DNA of 64,000 nucleotides from Drosophila pseudoobscura (GCF_009870125.1 NC_046683.1:8990001-9054000); one strand, 5' to 3'; counted from the first letter of the stretch, positions 22,901 to 34,736 are shown. The notes: generated by a model from the letters alone, not told the origin. Translations and numbers: made by a program.

Positions 22901-24596
22901 AGGAACCAAAATGTGCGACACGCGGGCTCTGATCAACACCAAACAGACCAACGATCTGCACAGTTGTTGGATCATATATAGTAGGTTATAGATTATAAGC
23001 TAAATAAACCCTTTTTTGAGGCAATTCCTTAGCGCGAGGTTACACCCAAACGATCCTTACTTTAAGGATCATTTGTAAAAGAATATTATTTCTTGGTTTC
23101 AAAATTGTTCTTATACAAATATAAACTGAACAAAAATTCTGGGAAACTTAAAGAAAATTATCTGTATCTTTTCTGTAAAATTTGTGTGAATCATTTTGGA
23201 ATTGAAAATTATTTCAAGAAAATTCTGACAAATTTTTAATTGCCTTTAAATTGATAATAATTTTGAAATGAATACAATCTGTATACCATTATCTTTTTCT
23301 GCTTGACGTTGATTTAACAGACAATCCGTTGCCTTCTTTCAACAATATATTTCCTTTACATTCAATAAAATTTTATAATATTTTCTTCGATTTATTTAAA
23401 CTTTAGTTAATTTTTACTGTTTTTGTTTTGTGAATGTTAAAATCCGTAATTTTTATCCATAATTTCACGGATTTTTAAACAAAAACTAATTTTAAAAAAT
23501 TTTCTTATAATTTCTCTACAAATTGCCACAATAAAGAAGAATATTCCATTCCAAGAAGGAATAAAATACTCGTAAATTTCTATAAAATGCGCACAGATTT
23601 TATGCCTTACAAAATTATATTTCTATATTCTTTCGAAAATTGAGAACAGAATGCGTTCATATACATATTTCTGGTCGTCTACGGGGAACGTATATCTTTA
23701 GGATATTATTCCATAGTTATCGAATGAAAGAACGTTACATTGGAAGCGACCGAGGGGCGCTGCCGCATGACTTCCGATTTGCCTAATCGATTTCGATGCT
23801 TGCTTGAATTTATGTACGAAATTTGCATCTTTGCAGCCAAAAGCGATGGCCGCGAGCGACTCACGGTGACGGACACCAAGCCGGTGATCATGACCAGCAA
23901 CGATCTGACGAACAACAACGATGCCCACGGCCATGGCCACACGAATGGATTGCTGAGCCATGCCCACCAGCAGCTGGAGGCCGCCGATCCAGAGCAGGAG
24001 GAGATCATCAATTCGCTGGACGTGGATGCGGATGAAAACGACGGCACCGAACAGTCGCTGGCCGAAATACTCGATCCCGAGCTGCAGCCAGAGCCCCCCA
24101 TACCGAACAATGCCGAGTCGCAGTCCATCTACCGTGAACACCGTCACATGGCCAAGGAGTACCTGAGCGTCGACACGAACCTCTACTATGCGCAGGACTT
24201 TAAGGACAAGCTCATACTCCAGATGGATCTCGCCGAGCGCGACCAGAAGCAGGAACTGTTGCGCAAAATCAAAGATAAGGTACATCCATCATCACTTTAT
24301 ATATAGTCAATTCAATTATTGTGTGTTTTGTCCGTTAGGAGGGACTCCAGAGTCTGTACAACAATTTGCAGCAGCAGTGGGAGAAGCTACCCGCCTCGCG
24401 ACAACTGCAGGCCAGCCACAATCCGCACTTGCATCCACATCCCCATCCACTGCAAGGCGCCCCTGGTCAGGTATGGGGCGGCAACGGTGGCCAGGAGGTG
24501 GGCGTGCCAGGGGGCATAGGAGGTGGACCCATAAGCGGCGTAGATACAGTCGAGAACGATGGCTGGGTGGTCATACCGCCACATCCGAACGCGTAG
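16969..24596 (+). CDS. Tak1: Tak1, TGF-beta activated kinase 1 (MAP3K)
   Basis: Nine coding exons: 16969-17037, 17109-17408, 17482-17661, 17730-17865, 17944-18125, 18205-18633, 18712-18760, 23837-24279, 24339-24596. All introns are GT-AG, and the exons join in phase to 681 aa starting [16 protein letters not shown]. The kinase domain covers about residues 19-275: glycine loop GHGSYG (26-31), ATP lysine in VAVKEFF (Lys46), catalytic HRDVKPLN (138-145), DFG (159-161) and APE (181-183), so all key residues are intact. A low-complexity Ser/Thr/Asn linker with an NANANA microsatellite lies in exon 6. The C-terminal part contains the conserved coiled-coil region ([18 protein letters not shown]) used in the family to bind TAB2, and the protein ends [11 protein letters not shown]. 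In flies Tak1 acts with Tab2 downstream of Imd to activate the IKK-Relish and JNK branches. Intron 7 is very long (about 5.1 kb). Convergent with the Kelch gene. Confidence 0.97.
18761..23836 (+). other. Tak1: Tak1 intron 7, 5.1 kb
   Basis: The donor G|GTGAGTT at 18761 and acceptor TTTGCAG ending at 23836 bound this intron, which separates the Ser-rich exon 7 from [14 protein letters not shown] in exon 8. It holds CT tracts, a (TA)n/TATAGATC block near 20320-20355, a strongly AT-rich block (about 21000-21620), another (23000-23700), and a GC-rich island (about 21880-22600) that looks like promoter/leader sequence. No nested gene is supported. A frame reading into exon 8 from 23740 is intron read-through. 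Confidence 0.85.
22214..22560 (+). promoter_or_regulatory. possible internal promoter and leader in Tak1 intron 7
   Basis: TCAGTC at 22214-22219 matches the fly initiator. It is followed by leader-like sequence (CCCAAACCGAAACCCC, CAACAACAACAAAAA) with GGGCG|GTGTGT near 22560 as a weak donor. The island stands out from the AT-rich DNA on both sides. If real it could start a short Tak1 transcript lacking the kinase domain, since only exons 8-9 lie downstream. There is no TATA box and the DPE spacing does not fit, so this is tentative. Confidence 0.2.
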
Positions 24597-26379
24597 TCCC
24601 CGTAACCGCATTCAAATCGCATATGACTCTCTAAACAAAACTAAGTTAAAGCTGTAATATCTGTAATCCGTAATTTAATCTGTATCTCTAGCTATAGAAC
24701 TCTCTCTGTCTGTGTGTGTTTGTTTTTTGTGAATCGTTTTAAGCGTTTTTTTGTTAGTCTTAAGTGAGCTTTTAGCCCGTGTGTTTTTTTCATTGTACGA
24801 ACTACTACCTAACCGACAACTTTCCCCAAAAAGGCATTCTCTGAACACTTAAATATTTGTAGGCTTAAACTATTGTACTATATGCATTATATATACACAC
24901 AGACAGACCAGACACAGACACACCAGACAGAGACACACCAGACACACACATCTGTCCAAGAACAGAGATGCCAAGGAGTAGACCAAAAACAATATAAAAC
25001 CCATCAAAAACAAAAGACAAAAATAATCCTGCTTCTTGCTTTAAGAATATTCTAGAATTTTAGGTATTCTGGATTTCAAAGGTCTAATATTTATACATGC
25101 ATTCTATTCTGTTAGCAATGCATCTAATAACTTCAACTATTGACCAGCAAAACAGGCCCCAAAACGGAACGTTTAAGTTTGAGTCACAGAAAGATAAAGG
25201 ATAAGTTATTTTCAGAAGATACAGATATCTATTGTAGATTCTTAAGCGCTTATATTTTTTAATTTCATGGCTTAAGCATACCATTCCAGACTGAGGGGCT
25301 CTGTTCATTCCTTATTCCATTGAGCTTGGCTGAATTTTGTTGAAGTTATTAGCAATGAGAGCCTCATCACGCACACGGTATGTATTTTTTTTTCATATAT
25401 TTTTGGCCATTGGCTGGCGGCTAAGAAAGAATACTTTAGAAAGGTTTCCTCTTGGCTTGAGATTTGATTCAATCTTTTCAAGGAAATGTTAATGAAGGAT
25501 TTATTGAAATAGCAAACTTGGGTAGAAATTTCTTTCTTCATTCTATAAACTCTAGGAGTTCACTTTAAGAGCCTTTTGGGTATGCAACTTGAAGAATTGT
25601 AATGCAGAACACGTTAAAGATATCGCGGTAATTGTTTTAACTGAACAGCAAGGATTAATCCTACTAGAAGAACTTACACACAGCATAGTTTATAGTTAGC
25701 TTATTTACAAAATTTCCCCTGTTCAAATATAGGGCTTTTATTGGTCCGAAAAATTCGAATGAAAAGTGCCAAATACCCAAGAGGTATGCAAATTCGTAGC
25801 AGCCAGATGAAAACAATTATAATTGATTGTTTCAAAAGAGAACGTGTAAAATGTTTTCAAAAAAAAAGGGGCACCCATGCGATATCGCAGGCGTTTGCGT
25901 AGGTCTCCTAAGAGCCGTCTATGAGCGGCATGGAATGCTTTAACATAATGATATTCATACGAATACGAATACGGTTTATATTCTATGAAATATGCACTAT
26001 TTTGAGCCGGTGCTTGGCACATTTATTTGTCTGTACAGGCAAGGCAGCACAGGACAGGCCTTGCCGCAGGTTGCAGGCTGCCGTGTTCTGGCTGCTGTTA
26101 TTGTATATATTATTGTATAATTATGCTAGTTTAAAGTACATTTTTATGCTACAATTGTAGGTTTTGAGAATCGTTAAATTCGTTTACGTAGGTGCACAGT
26201 TTGTCAATGGTTTCCGCCAGTTGAGGGTTGAAAGAGACGACGAGAGAGGTACGCAGATTGAGTGTGCAGCGTCTGGTGTATTTTTTAATCGTTCGCCGCT
26301 GCAGTAAAGTGTTTAAAAAGGCGCTGAGAGAGGGTGTAGCGTGTAGTCTTCTGTGGTGTACAAAAATACATGAGTAAAG
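24597..26379. other. convergent 3' region of Tak1 and the Kelch gene
   Basis: This 1.8 kb between the two facing stop codons should hold both 3' UTRs. Just after Tak1 the sequence is fly 3' UTR-like (GTTTTTTGTGAATCG, T-rich runs, TGTGTGT), with a degenerate ACACAGAC tract near 24893-24955. On the minus strand an ATTAAA variant lies near 26286-26291 for the Kelch gene, and AATAAT-type signals near 26100-26120. No gene of its own is supported. Confidence 0.55.
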
Positions 26380-28378
26380 TTAAGAATCACAGATAGGAAC
26401 ATAGAGGCTGGCGCATGTTGACTCCCAGACATCGGAGGGCGTGTCCCACGAATCCTTGCGATGCCACCAACACTTTGTATCCACATCGTAGGCCATGGTC
26501 GCCGAGCTGGCTCGATCGATGGTCTCCGTGGAGTCGAGTCCACCCACAAAGAATATGGTGCGCCCCATCATCGCTATACCCGAGTAGAATTTGGGCGCCG
26601 GTATGCGGGTCTCCATCTGCCACGTATTCGTCTTGATGCTGTACGCATAGATGTGCTGCACAAGGACACGGGCCTCCGCCTGATTCTCGTGCCAACCACC
26701 GCAGGCAAAGATCCGATCATTTAAGGCCACCAGGACATGATCACAGCATTCGGTGGGCATCGGTGCGAGCTCCACCCACGTATCGGCCTTTGTGTCAAAG
26801 CACCAAAAGCTGGACAAAATGACGGCCATATATATGCCACCTGGAACAAGGATACAATTAAGGAAACGCCTTGAAGCAAATGCTCGTGAAACCTACCGGA
26901 GATATACAGTTTGTCGCCGACAACGACGCCAGCATGCTGACTGCGATTCTCCTGAAGGCAGGGCATATACGACCACTTGTTGTCGGCCAGTGAATAGCGC
27001 TCCACATTCGAGACACGGCGCATACCCTCCTCGGAGGTGTCGTCGTTCTCCACAATGCCACCCACCGCATACAGATACTGATTGCCGACGGCATTCAGCG
27101 AGAAACGGCAACGATCCAGCTGGATGGGTGCTATGGTCACCCAGGAGTTGCGCAACGGGCAGTAGCGAAAGCCAAACGGATGGATATACTCCTTGAGGCA
27201 CACATCATAGGCCCCGCCGACAATGAACAGCTCGTTGTTGAGCACGGCAGTGCCAAAGTTGCCTGCAAGAGGAGGAGCACTCATTTAGGGTTAACGATTC
27301 AAGGCATCATTCGAGGGACTCACATTGATCAATATGGGGTATGGTCGTCAGTTCGTACCACTTCATTTTCGATGGAGAAAAGCACATAATCTCATTGGTT
27401 AGACCCTTCCACTCGAAGCCGCCTATTTTGAGGAGACTCAGCTCCATGCCACGCAAATTGGTGGGCAAGTCTCTCAGCGTCTGATCCTCCAGAGCCAGCT
27501 CCCCCTTGATGAGACGGGCCAGATACAGTTCACGTATGCGATCAAAGTATTTCGATGGCAGCCGACGCTTCACCTTGTCATCGATCGAACAGTTCATGGC
27601 CGCCACCAGGTGCAGCTCCTTGTAGTTGATGTGCGGCCAGTTGATGAGGCACAGCAGGTCAAAGGCCACTGCATCCTCCAGCCGCTGGTCCAGGCAGTAC
27701 GTGGCCACCAGACGCGCCAGCTCCTGCTCGCTGACATCGATCGGATAGTTGCTGTTCAGTATGAAGCGCATCTGATCGACGCTCATCTCCTTGAAGTCCG
27801 GCCCCGCCGAAAACTCCTTAAAGTGGGCGCACACATAGCGAAAGGCACGCGCCGATAGCCCCAGCTGGCCGTAGATCTCCGCCATGGTGGCCACGGCCAA
27901 ACAATTGTCCAGCCCAATGCGATGCTGCAGGAAGAACGTGCAACGGTCGATCACATCCCGCACCTGGACAATGCTGGAGGCGGCCAGTGTCTCCTCGATG
28001 TTGTCGATGTTGAGCTCTAGGCGACCGGTGTATATATACTCTAGGATGGAGCCCATGGCTCGCCCTGTGATCCCATGCAGAGCAATCTCCTTCTTGCGCG
28101 TCTCGATCATGGCACAGTCGGCGAACATGGCGCAAAAGTAGTCGCTGCTGGCAGCCAAAACCACGCGATGGGCCTGAAAAAGGGAACAATTATAGATCGA
28201 GGGAACACTCAAGGTTTTAGGAAGGTTTTTAGTGAGAGAGTGAGACGCGGCGCACCTGGTAGCGTATGCCACCTGCAATGAGTGTGACATCGGTGAGCTT
28301 CTCTTCGAGACGCAGCTTGTTCAGCCCGCTCAAAAGGCTGTCCTCCTCGGCATTGGTTTGCGTGTGGGCCGATGACAT
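26380..28378 (-). CDS. BTB-BACK-Kelch protein (Cullin-3 adaptor type)
   Basis: Four exons on the minus strand, 28378-28256, 28173-27324, 27262-26897 and 26840-26380, join in phase to 599 aa; the introns are 82, 61 and 56 bp, all GT-AG. The BTB domain (about 25-130) contains LTDVTLIAGG and AHRVVLAASSDYFCAMF. A BACK domain follows (about 135-240; QLGLSARAFRYVCAHF). Six Kelch blades fill about 290-590, each with a double glycine: IGGFEW, VGGAYD, VGGIVEN, ISGGIY, CGGWHEN, VGGLDS. The architecture is that of KLHL-type substrate adaptors for Cullin-3 ubiquitin ligases; the substrate is unknown. From memory and position it is probably the orthologue of melanogaster CG1812, which I have not verified. 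It is intact, with a likely promoter about 380 bp upstream next to repeat copy 2. Confidence 0.95.
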
Positions 28379-28758
28379 GGTGAACCACAGAACAGAACCT
28401 TAATCAATATGGGTCCCCGTCACTCCCAAGGTTGGGGAAACCCGTACGCTGCGACCTCCAGCTGCTGCCGGTTCCGGGCGATAAGAGTGAGACTGAATGC
28501 CTGCTACTATAATTAAAAATGTTTGTTGTTGATAGCAAAGGCCCTGGGGCGTCGCTGGAAGGGGGAGAGAGCGCTGCGCTGTTTCACAGTCGAACTGTTT
28601 GTGGTTCTGTGGTCCGTCGTTTCTTCTGCAGTTTCTGCGCACCCAAATTCGTATCTTAAGAGTTTATAAGTTGTGCTACAATCGTTATTTACAGGCTAAA
28701 CAATTTTCCAGCCCTTTTCCCGCTGCACTTTTCTTTTTTTACCCCTTTTCCTTACGAC

Positions 28759-28925
28759 CAGTGTGATCGCGGATTTATCGTCACTACCGTCCGACCCTCA
28801 GAAATATACCAAAATATATTGTTAATAAACGGAAGAATTCAAGTTCTATTTTACATATTCCTCGTTTTTGATATTCCGTCGAATATTATTAGCTAGATAG
28901 ACCATTTTGCCATGCCCACATAACT
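28759..28925 (-). repeat. promoter-associated repeat, copy 2, upstream of the Kelch gene
   Basis: Read on the minus strand it runs GTTATGTGGGCATGGC, CTATCTAGCTAATAATATT, ATCAAAAACGAGGAAT, TTTTGGTATATTTCTGAGGGTC and then CGATCACACTG (28769-28759), one mismatch from Motif 1. It faces the Kelch gene with about 380 bp to its ATG, so it probably supplies that gene's core promoter. It shares long identical blocks with copies 3 and 4. Confidence 0.75.
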
Positions 28926-30129
28926 TTATACGATCTATTAATCAATTTTCTACTTGACTGGCCTATTCTAAACACTTTCATTTCTTTATATCTCTATACA
29001 GTTGAAAATGAAATTTATTATATGGATGAAATTGACAAAATATACCATTATATACCGATATACCGAAATATATCGTCTTGTGATCTAAATTTACCGTACA
29101 TATACCGATGAACAAAACGGGGTTATTGGGGTTAAGTGTTAATATTAAGTAAAGTTAAGTTATTAGCCGCCTTCATTTAAATACATGCTAAACTTAGTTA
29201 ATCCGGGTAAAGTAATACTGTGTGGGAATTATTCTTGTAGATCCATCCGATCTTTCCATCCATCCTTCTTCTTTTACAAAAAAAATTACATACATCCCTC
29301 CGATATCTGCGCTAAATTTCTTCAGGATTCATAATTTTATTGGAAAGCAGTTTTATACCGACTGGTACACACTGAGTTAATCGTTCATTCCATGCCCAGA
29401 AATCAAATTCGTCAAATTCGATAATCGGCTTAATATTACTAGATAGTGGCCTTAGTGGTGAACATACATTTGTATCCGATTGATACATACTTTTCTACAA
29501 GAAACATTAATTTTAAGTACTCTTTTTCATTGTATTGTGTCTAATATAAGGTTTAAACGAAAACGGTCAAGCCTATTTTTACATAGTCACTACTCGGTAA
29601 CTACACTTTTGATACATATCAACTACATAAGTTCATTGCGATATAATATATATCGTCCTATAGAAGAAATCGAACACCACTGTCCCTCAACATGGCGCGG
29701 ATTGAGCAAAATTCTGCATGGATATTATGGAAATGAGAAAATGCCTCTGTTTTCTCTGTTTGAAAGCTATTTAACGATATTTTGCAGTTTATTGTCTTCT
29801 AACGGGGATCAAGAATCGGTGTTTGGATCGAGTCATATATATGTACAAGACACTAATTATGTGCAAGAATATGTCTAAGACATATCAATCTAAGAAAAGG
29901 TTTTTCTTAATTACGCTTTAAAACAACTTGTAAACTAGTACTTCATATAAAATTAAAGGAATAGGGCATACAATTGCCCATACACTGGTTGACAAGCTAC
30001 AGGTACATTCTACGTTGCCACTGTTTTTTTATTGTCCTTTCTTGCTTAAGCTGTGCCTTGGACACAATACAATCAAAATAAGTACTTAAATGTAAATAAT
30101 TTTGTAGAAAACTTATTCATCAATGGCGG
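28926..30129. other. AT-rich intergenic stretch
   Basis: No gene supported. It contains additional ATATACC/GGTATAT runs near 29037-29110 that resemble the interior of the promoter-associated repeat. The 132-codon frame at 29480-29878 has AT-driven composition and no splice or promoter context. Confidence 0.5.
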
Positions 30130-30300
30130 GAAATTATGTGGGCATGGCTGAGAGTTTCACCTATCTAGTAATATTAAATAGAATATCAAAATCGAGAAAT
30201 ATGGAAAATGAGTAATTCGTCGGTACATTTACGGTTTATGCGACGGTATATTTCTGATGTTCAGACGGTATATTTTATCGATAAGGCCGCGGTCACACTG
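30130..30300 (+). repeat. promoter-associated repeat, copy 3, with intact DRE and Motif 1
   Basis: The order on the plus strand is TTATGTGGGCATGGC, CTATCTAGTAATATT, ATCAAAATCGAGAAAT, two CGGTATATTT blocks, TATCGATA (DRE, 30276-30283) and CGGTCACACTG (exact Motif 1, 30290-30300). DRE plus Motif 1 a few bases apart is the classic fly housekeeping core promoter. It points rightward, toward a small frame at 30315 and the leader-like region at 31 kb. Confidence 0.8.
30276..30300 (+). promoter_or_regulatory. DRE + Motif 1 housekeeping core promoter
   Basis: TATCGATA is the perfect DRE palindrome bound by DREF. CGGTCACACTG fits YGGTCACACTR, bound by M1BP. The two are six bases apart in the usual order. 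No start site can be read from the sequence. The likeliest served transcript is the one leading to RhoGAP19D or an unannotated short RNA. Confidence 0.65.
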
Positions 30301-30844
30301 ATTTTCTTGCCACCATGTCTAGCTCACACACCTTGCAAATTTTATACTTTTCATATAAAATATATTTTAAGACGCGTTATGGACTCACCCTCTTGTGCAA
30401 TGCACTAATGTAGAAACCGAGTAGAAATGCAATTTAGAGCCATGTCCGAGGCCACATCGATTACTAATTCGCGACTAGCATCGAATTCCTGATCAATTGC
30501 CATCAAAATCTAAATTTTTTCAAAAACGTCGGACAAGAGGCAAGTCAAAAAGTAGTTAATGGAGAATTTTCACACTGGCGCTTCCATGGGGCTTATATTA
30601 AAAAACCCCTTCAGGTGTCGCATTTGGTAATTACATAAAAATGTAGTTAATATGTAGCAAATGTGTATTTACCGTGTAGTTACCAAGTAAAGACAAGAAT
30701 TTAGTGGAAGTTGTTGTTGACCGGTTTTGTTTAAACCTTATTTTACAAGCAATGCGATAAAGATGAAAACTTAAATTTAACTAGTCTTGCAGAAATTTGT
30801 TGTATTACGCCGTTGAAACTATAAGTTCTGAGCTGAAGATCCAA

Positions 30845-30975
30845 GCTAGCTAGTAATAAAACACCGAATATCAAAAACGAGGAATATCATGCACCTTGCA
30901 TACAAATAAGTCGTCAGTATATTTACGGTATATTTTGATATTTGTGACGTAGTTCGGTATTGAGGGTCAGCGCCG
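30845..30975 (+). repeat. promoter-associated repeat, copy 4
   Basis: GCTAGCTAGTAATA, CCGAATATC, ATCAAAAACGAGGAAT, CAGTATATTTACGGTATATTTTG and GAGGGTC appear in the same order and spacing as in copies 2 and 3. The terminal Motif 1 is replaced by GTCAGCGCCGC. It stands immediately in front of the leader-like sequence starting about 31.0 kb. Confidence 0.75.
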
Positions 30976-30989
30976 CTTGGTTTTGCATC

Positions 30990-32209
30990 GCGCCGCGGAC
31001 GAAATAAGTGATATTTTCGACCATTAATAATTGTGTTTGTTTTATTTTTGGTTGAATCATTAATTAATTAATAGCTGTAAATACGAAAGAGCAGCAGCAA
31101 AAGCAACAAACAACTGTGTCGCGGCCGTGGCGTGAGTTCAACTTTTTTTCTTGTGTGTGTTTTATGCTTTTTTTTGTCTTCTGGGGAATCGTGCATTTTG
31201 AAGAGCGAAAGGAAAAAGCGAAAAGTGTTCAAAAGTGCGTCTGTCGTTAGCGAGAAGGGGGCGGTTGTATGTTGTGGGGAGAGTCAGTAAAAGCGGTTGA
31301 TGAAGAAGAAGAATGAGAGGAAGTTGTGGCGGGAGGCATTCAAATCAAAAAATATATATTCGTAATATATTTTCTATATATGTATGCATATATTTTTTTT
31401 CCTACGCTGCCGCCAATTAATGCCATCGGCGGCAGCGACGCCAAGCAGTGTCACAAAAACAACACCAACACAAATCAAAAAAGCAAAAAATTAAGAGTAA
31501 AAAGAGCGGCGGCTGCAAAAACAATTATATTTTTGCAATGTGAGCATTAAAGAAAATAAAACTGCTCTTTAAACAAATATGCGAACGGCAAACAACAGAA
31601 AAAAACATAACAACACGATGAAGTAGAAGAAGGAATGAAGGAAATAAGAGAAGCGGCAGAGAGTCGGAGGTCCCAAAAAAATGTGTGTGCTTGTGTTTGT
31701 GTGTGTGTGTGTGTGTGTTTGTGCGTGCGGCGCGCCACATGAGGAAATGGTCAGCGTCGACGTTGGCAGCGTGCGCTTAGTTACAAAAAAGAAAAACGAA
31801 AGAAAACCACAGCGAAAACAACAACAAGAAAACCTGACTCATTTTGTTGTTATCCTCCAATTACTGTTATTCTTATCAGCCGCAGAATAAAAAAGTGTGC
31901 GTGTGTGTGTGTGTTTTTTGGTTCTTTTACTTTCTGCTTCTTCCACTTCTAATCCACACTCCCCTCCCCCCGCATACGTTATCCTGCAGTCAGTCAAACG
32001 AAGAGTAAAAAGACAAAAAATAAAATTAGAGTAAAAGCAACGGTATAACAAAACAAGGATCGGAGCAGCAACGGCAGTGAAAAAAAAGAGAAGCAAAGCA
32101 GCAGGCAGTCGCACGACGCAGACGACGATCAGCAGAGAGGAGCGGCAGCGCAACAGGAACCACCTCTCTCTCTCTCTCTCTCTCACACTCTTGTGCGCTC
32201 TTTCTCCCG
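30990..32209 (+). promoter_or_regulatory. probable non-coding first exon(s), likely of RhoGAP19D
   Basis: The sequence is typical fly 5' leader: CAGCAGCAAAAGCAACAAAC, then many AAAACAACA and AACAACAAG runs and no sustained frame. Two good donors are present, GTGGC|GTGAGTT (intron from 31132) and CTCCCG|GTAAGT (intron from 32210). The next strong plus-strand acceptor joined to coding sequence is at 55768, so I infer one or two alternative leader exons splicing across about 23.6 kb to RhoGAP19D. An RNA read or EST is needed to prove it. Confidence 0.45.
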
Positions 32210-33710
32210 GTAAGTTCTGCCCCTCTCTGTCTCGCTTAAATGTTGTTTATTTGAGAATAATTTGAAATTGTATTTTGGTGTGAATCTAAACAAAAAACGA
32301 ATGTGGTGGAAATCGAACGAAATCGAGATGGGAAAAATCACGAAATGAGTAGAAAGCAGGATAGGGAAAAAAGCAAAAGGAAGCGGAGGCGCAAAGAAGA
32401 GCTTGAAGAACGGCAGAAGAGAGCCTCTGCGCTCTCTGTCACTCTTCTCCTTCACCTTCTGTCGTTTCACATTTCCCGTTGCACAAAAAACAACAACAAC
32501 AAACACAAACAGCGAAAGTTGTCTTCCTGCTTTTGTTGTTGTTTCTCTTTCGCGCTCTCCCCATGGCTCTCAAGAGGGAGAGCGAGCGAGATGGTGGAAA
32601 AGGTGATCTGTTCCGAAAAGCTTTGTCTTATTCTCCGCCATGCTCTTCCTTTTATTGCTCCTCTTCCTTCTGCACTCGCTCTCTTAAGCTTGCGGCTCTC
32701 TCTCTCTCGTTTCCGCGATACCCTGCACTGCTTGATGGGGCATCTCCAGGACTTACGGGGCAATCCCTCCACTCCCCACAAGTCGAACCGTTTTTCGTTG
32801 CGGCAGTAAATAATTGCACATTTATTTAATTTTTGCCAGCCTTGAAACCTTTTGAGCAAAACAAAAAAGCAAAAGGGGGGGGGGAGAATAAATATTGTGA
32901 TACAAACAAGAAAAAAAAAGAAGGTTAATCAACAGCAGCAGCAGCAACTGTTGGGGTAAGTTCGTTTGCCTCGTGCTCTCTGCGGAAAAAGGTGAAGACA
33001 GTTGTGTTCCCAGGCCCCCGTCCACCGTCCCCCGTCCACCGTCCCCCCGTCCGCCGTCTCTCAGGTGTCCCAAGGTTTTATGTAATTTTCAATACCCTCT
33101 CCTGGCCAGCGGTTATGGGGGTTTTTCAATACCAACAGGCGGCAGATCATACGGAAAAAAGAGTCTCTGGAGCCTCAACAAATCATCCTGCAAAAATCCA
33201 CATTAATTTTAGCAAAGTTTTGACTTTCATTCAAATCGAATCGGGATTTCCTTTGGTCGGAGACAAAGAGTGTATCTCATTCTTCGTCGTCTCTTCTTTA
33301 ATTTTGTTTTCTCTGTTTGTATTACTTTTGCTTCTTGCGTGCAACAATCGAGCAACGAAAACTGAGGTAATAACAGCAGCAGGCCAGCAAGCCAGCAAGC
33401 AGTAACCGAGCGCAATCGTGATTTGGGGCCACAATTCGACTTCGAATCCGAAAATGACCGCTATTATTGGGCCCCAGCATTCGGTTGTAAATTCAGACTA
33501 TTGTTGCAACAATTGGCTTTGTGTAATTCTTTGCTCATTAAACATAATTATCCATTGAATGAATATTTTTTTGTTTATCCATTTTTCCATCAAAACATCG
33601 ATTGGCAAAAGTCTCTCAAAGATCCAATGCTTCCGATATAAGGATTTAATTTAAGGATTTGCCGGATGTCGGATATCCACTGATTATATATTTTCCATTG
33701 TAGCATAGAT
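32210..33710. other. intron-like DNA with CT and leader-like tracts
   Basis: No supported exon. CT-rich tracts, a GGGG run near 32874-32885 and a further donor-like GGGGTAAGTT near 32954 are visible, followed by a CCGTCC-type tandem (about 33010-33058). Open frames here are short and composition-driven. Confidence 0.5.
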
Positions 33711-33874
33711 TTCACTGCTTGCTCTTTCATTCAAAGGAGAGTTCATTGTTTTTCACTGCTTGCTCTTTTATTTAAAGGAGAGTCCATTGCTTTCCACTGC
33801 TTGCTCTTTCATTCAAAGGAGAGTCCATTGCTTTCCACTGCTTGCTCTATCATTCAAAGGAGAGTCCATTGCTT
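33711..33874. repeat. 41-bp tandem repeat, four copies
   Basis: Four head-to-tail units of exactly 41 bp (33711-33751, 33752-33792, 33793-33833, 33834-33874) differ at only a few positions. Each contains CACTGCTTGCTCT then AAAGGAGAGTCCATTG. Degenerate half-units (ACTGCTTTC, CACTGCTTTCTACTGCTTC) continue to about 33925. This is the most regular member of the ACTGCTT/AAGCAGT family. Confidence 0.9.
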
Positions 33875-34736
33875 TCAACATTTGACTGCTTTCATTCACT
33901 TGCCACTGCTTTCTACTGCTTCTATTGCCAATTCTTCCAAAGAAGTTGCCAATGGACACCCAAGGATCGTATCCGCAACTCTCTTTAGTCCCCTCTGGGC
34001 TCTCAACTGAGGTTGCCAATGGGTAGTGCTCTCTCTCTCCCACTCCCACTCCCACTTCTATGTTCTCCCTTTCATTACTCATCGTCCCCCTGCCATGCTG
34101 TTGTTGTTTTTGTTGTGGTGGGGGTGGAACGGGAACGGCTGTCGCTTTAATTAAGCTCCGGACATTTGTCAACATCATTTGTTTTTGTATATTTTTGTTG
34201 TTGTTTTGTTATTGCCATTGTGCCATTGTGGCATTGTGGTTGTTGCATTTGTAAATCGCGTGAAATTTACAGCGTTATACAATTTTTAAATACTAGAATT
34301 AAACATTTGTTCTGCCGCTGTCGCTGTCGCTATTTGTTGCTGCTGCTGGTGCATGACGATAAGGCAAGGAGGGTGGGAGTGAGGGAGGCAGGGAGCGGCA
34401 CCCCTCCCCTCCCTCCTTCTTTTAATTATTATTCAGATATACATTACTATATGTATATATGTATATATGTATATAATATTCGGTGGCTGTTGGTTTTAGT
34501 AACCGATAAAATGCTTTATGATATAGCAAATATTTCAACTATTTTTTTTTGGGTTCTGTTTTGGTTGGTTGTTGTTGGCCCATTTCCGGTACTTGTCAAC
34601 TGCTTGCTGGCTGGAGGGGTGTGTTGGAGGGGGGGCAGAAGATGTAAAATCTCCAAGAAAATTCGTTTCACTTGTCTCTGGTATGCGATGCGAGTGTGTG
34701 GACTGCAAGAAGAGGTATCATGCATATGTTCGACTA

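Noticed and set aside
23740..24306. Extended start upstream of Tak1 exon 8
   Set aside because: The added sequence is intron read-through across a good acceptor at 23836; the spliced join to exon 7 matches the family.
29480..29878. 132-codon plus-strand frame
   Set aside because: AT-driven composition, no promoter or splice context.
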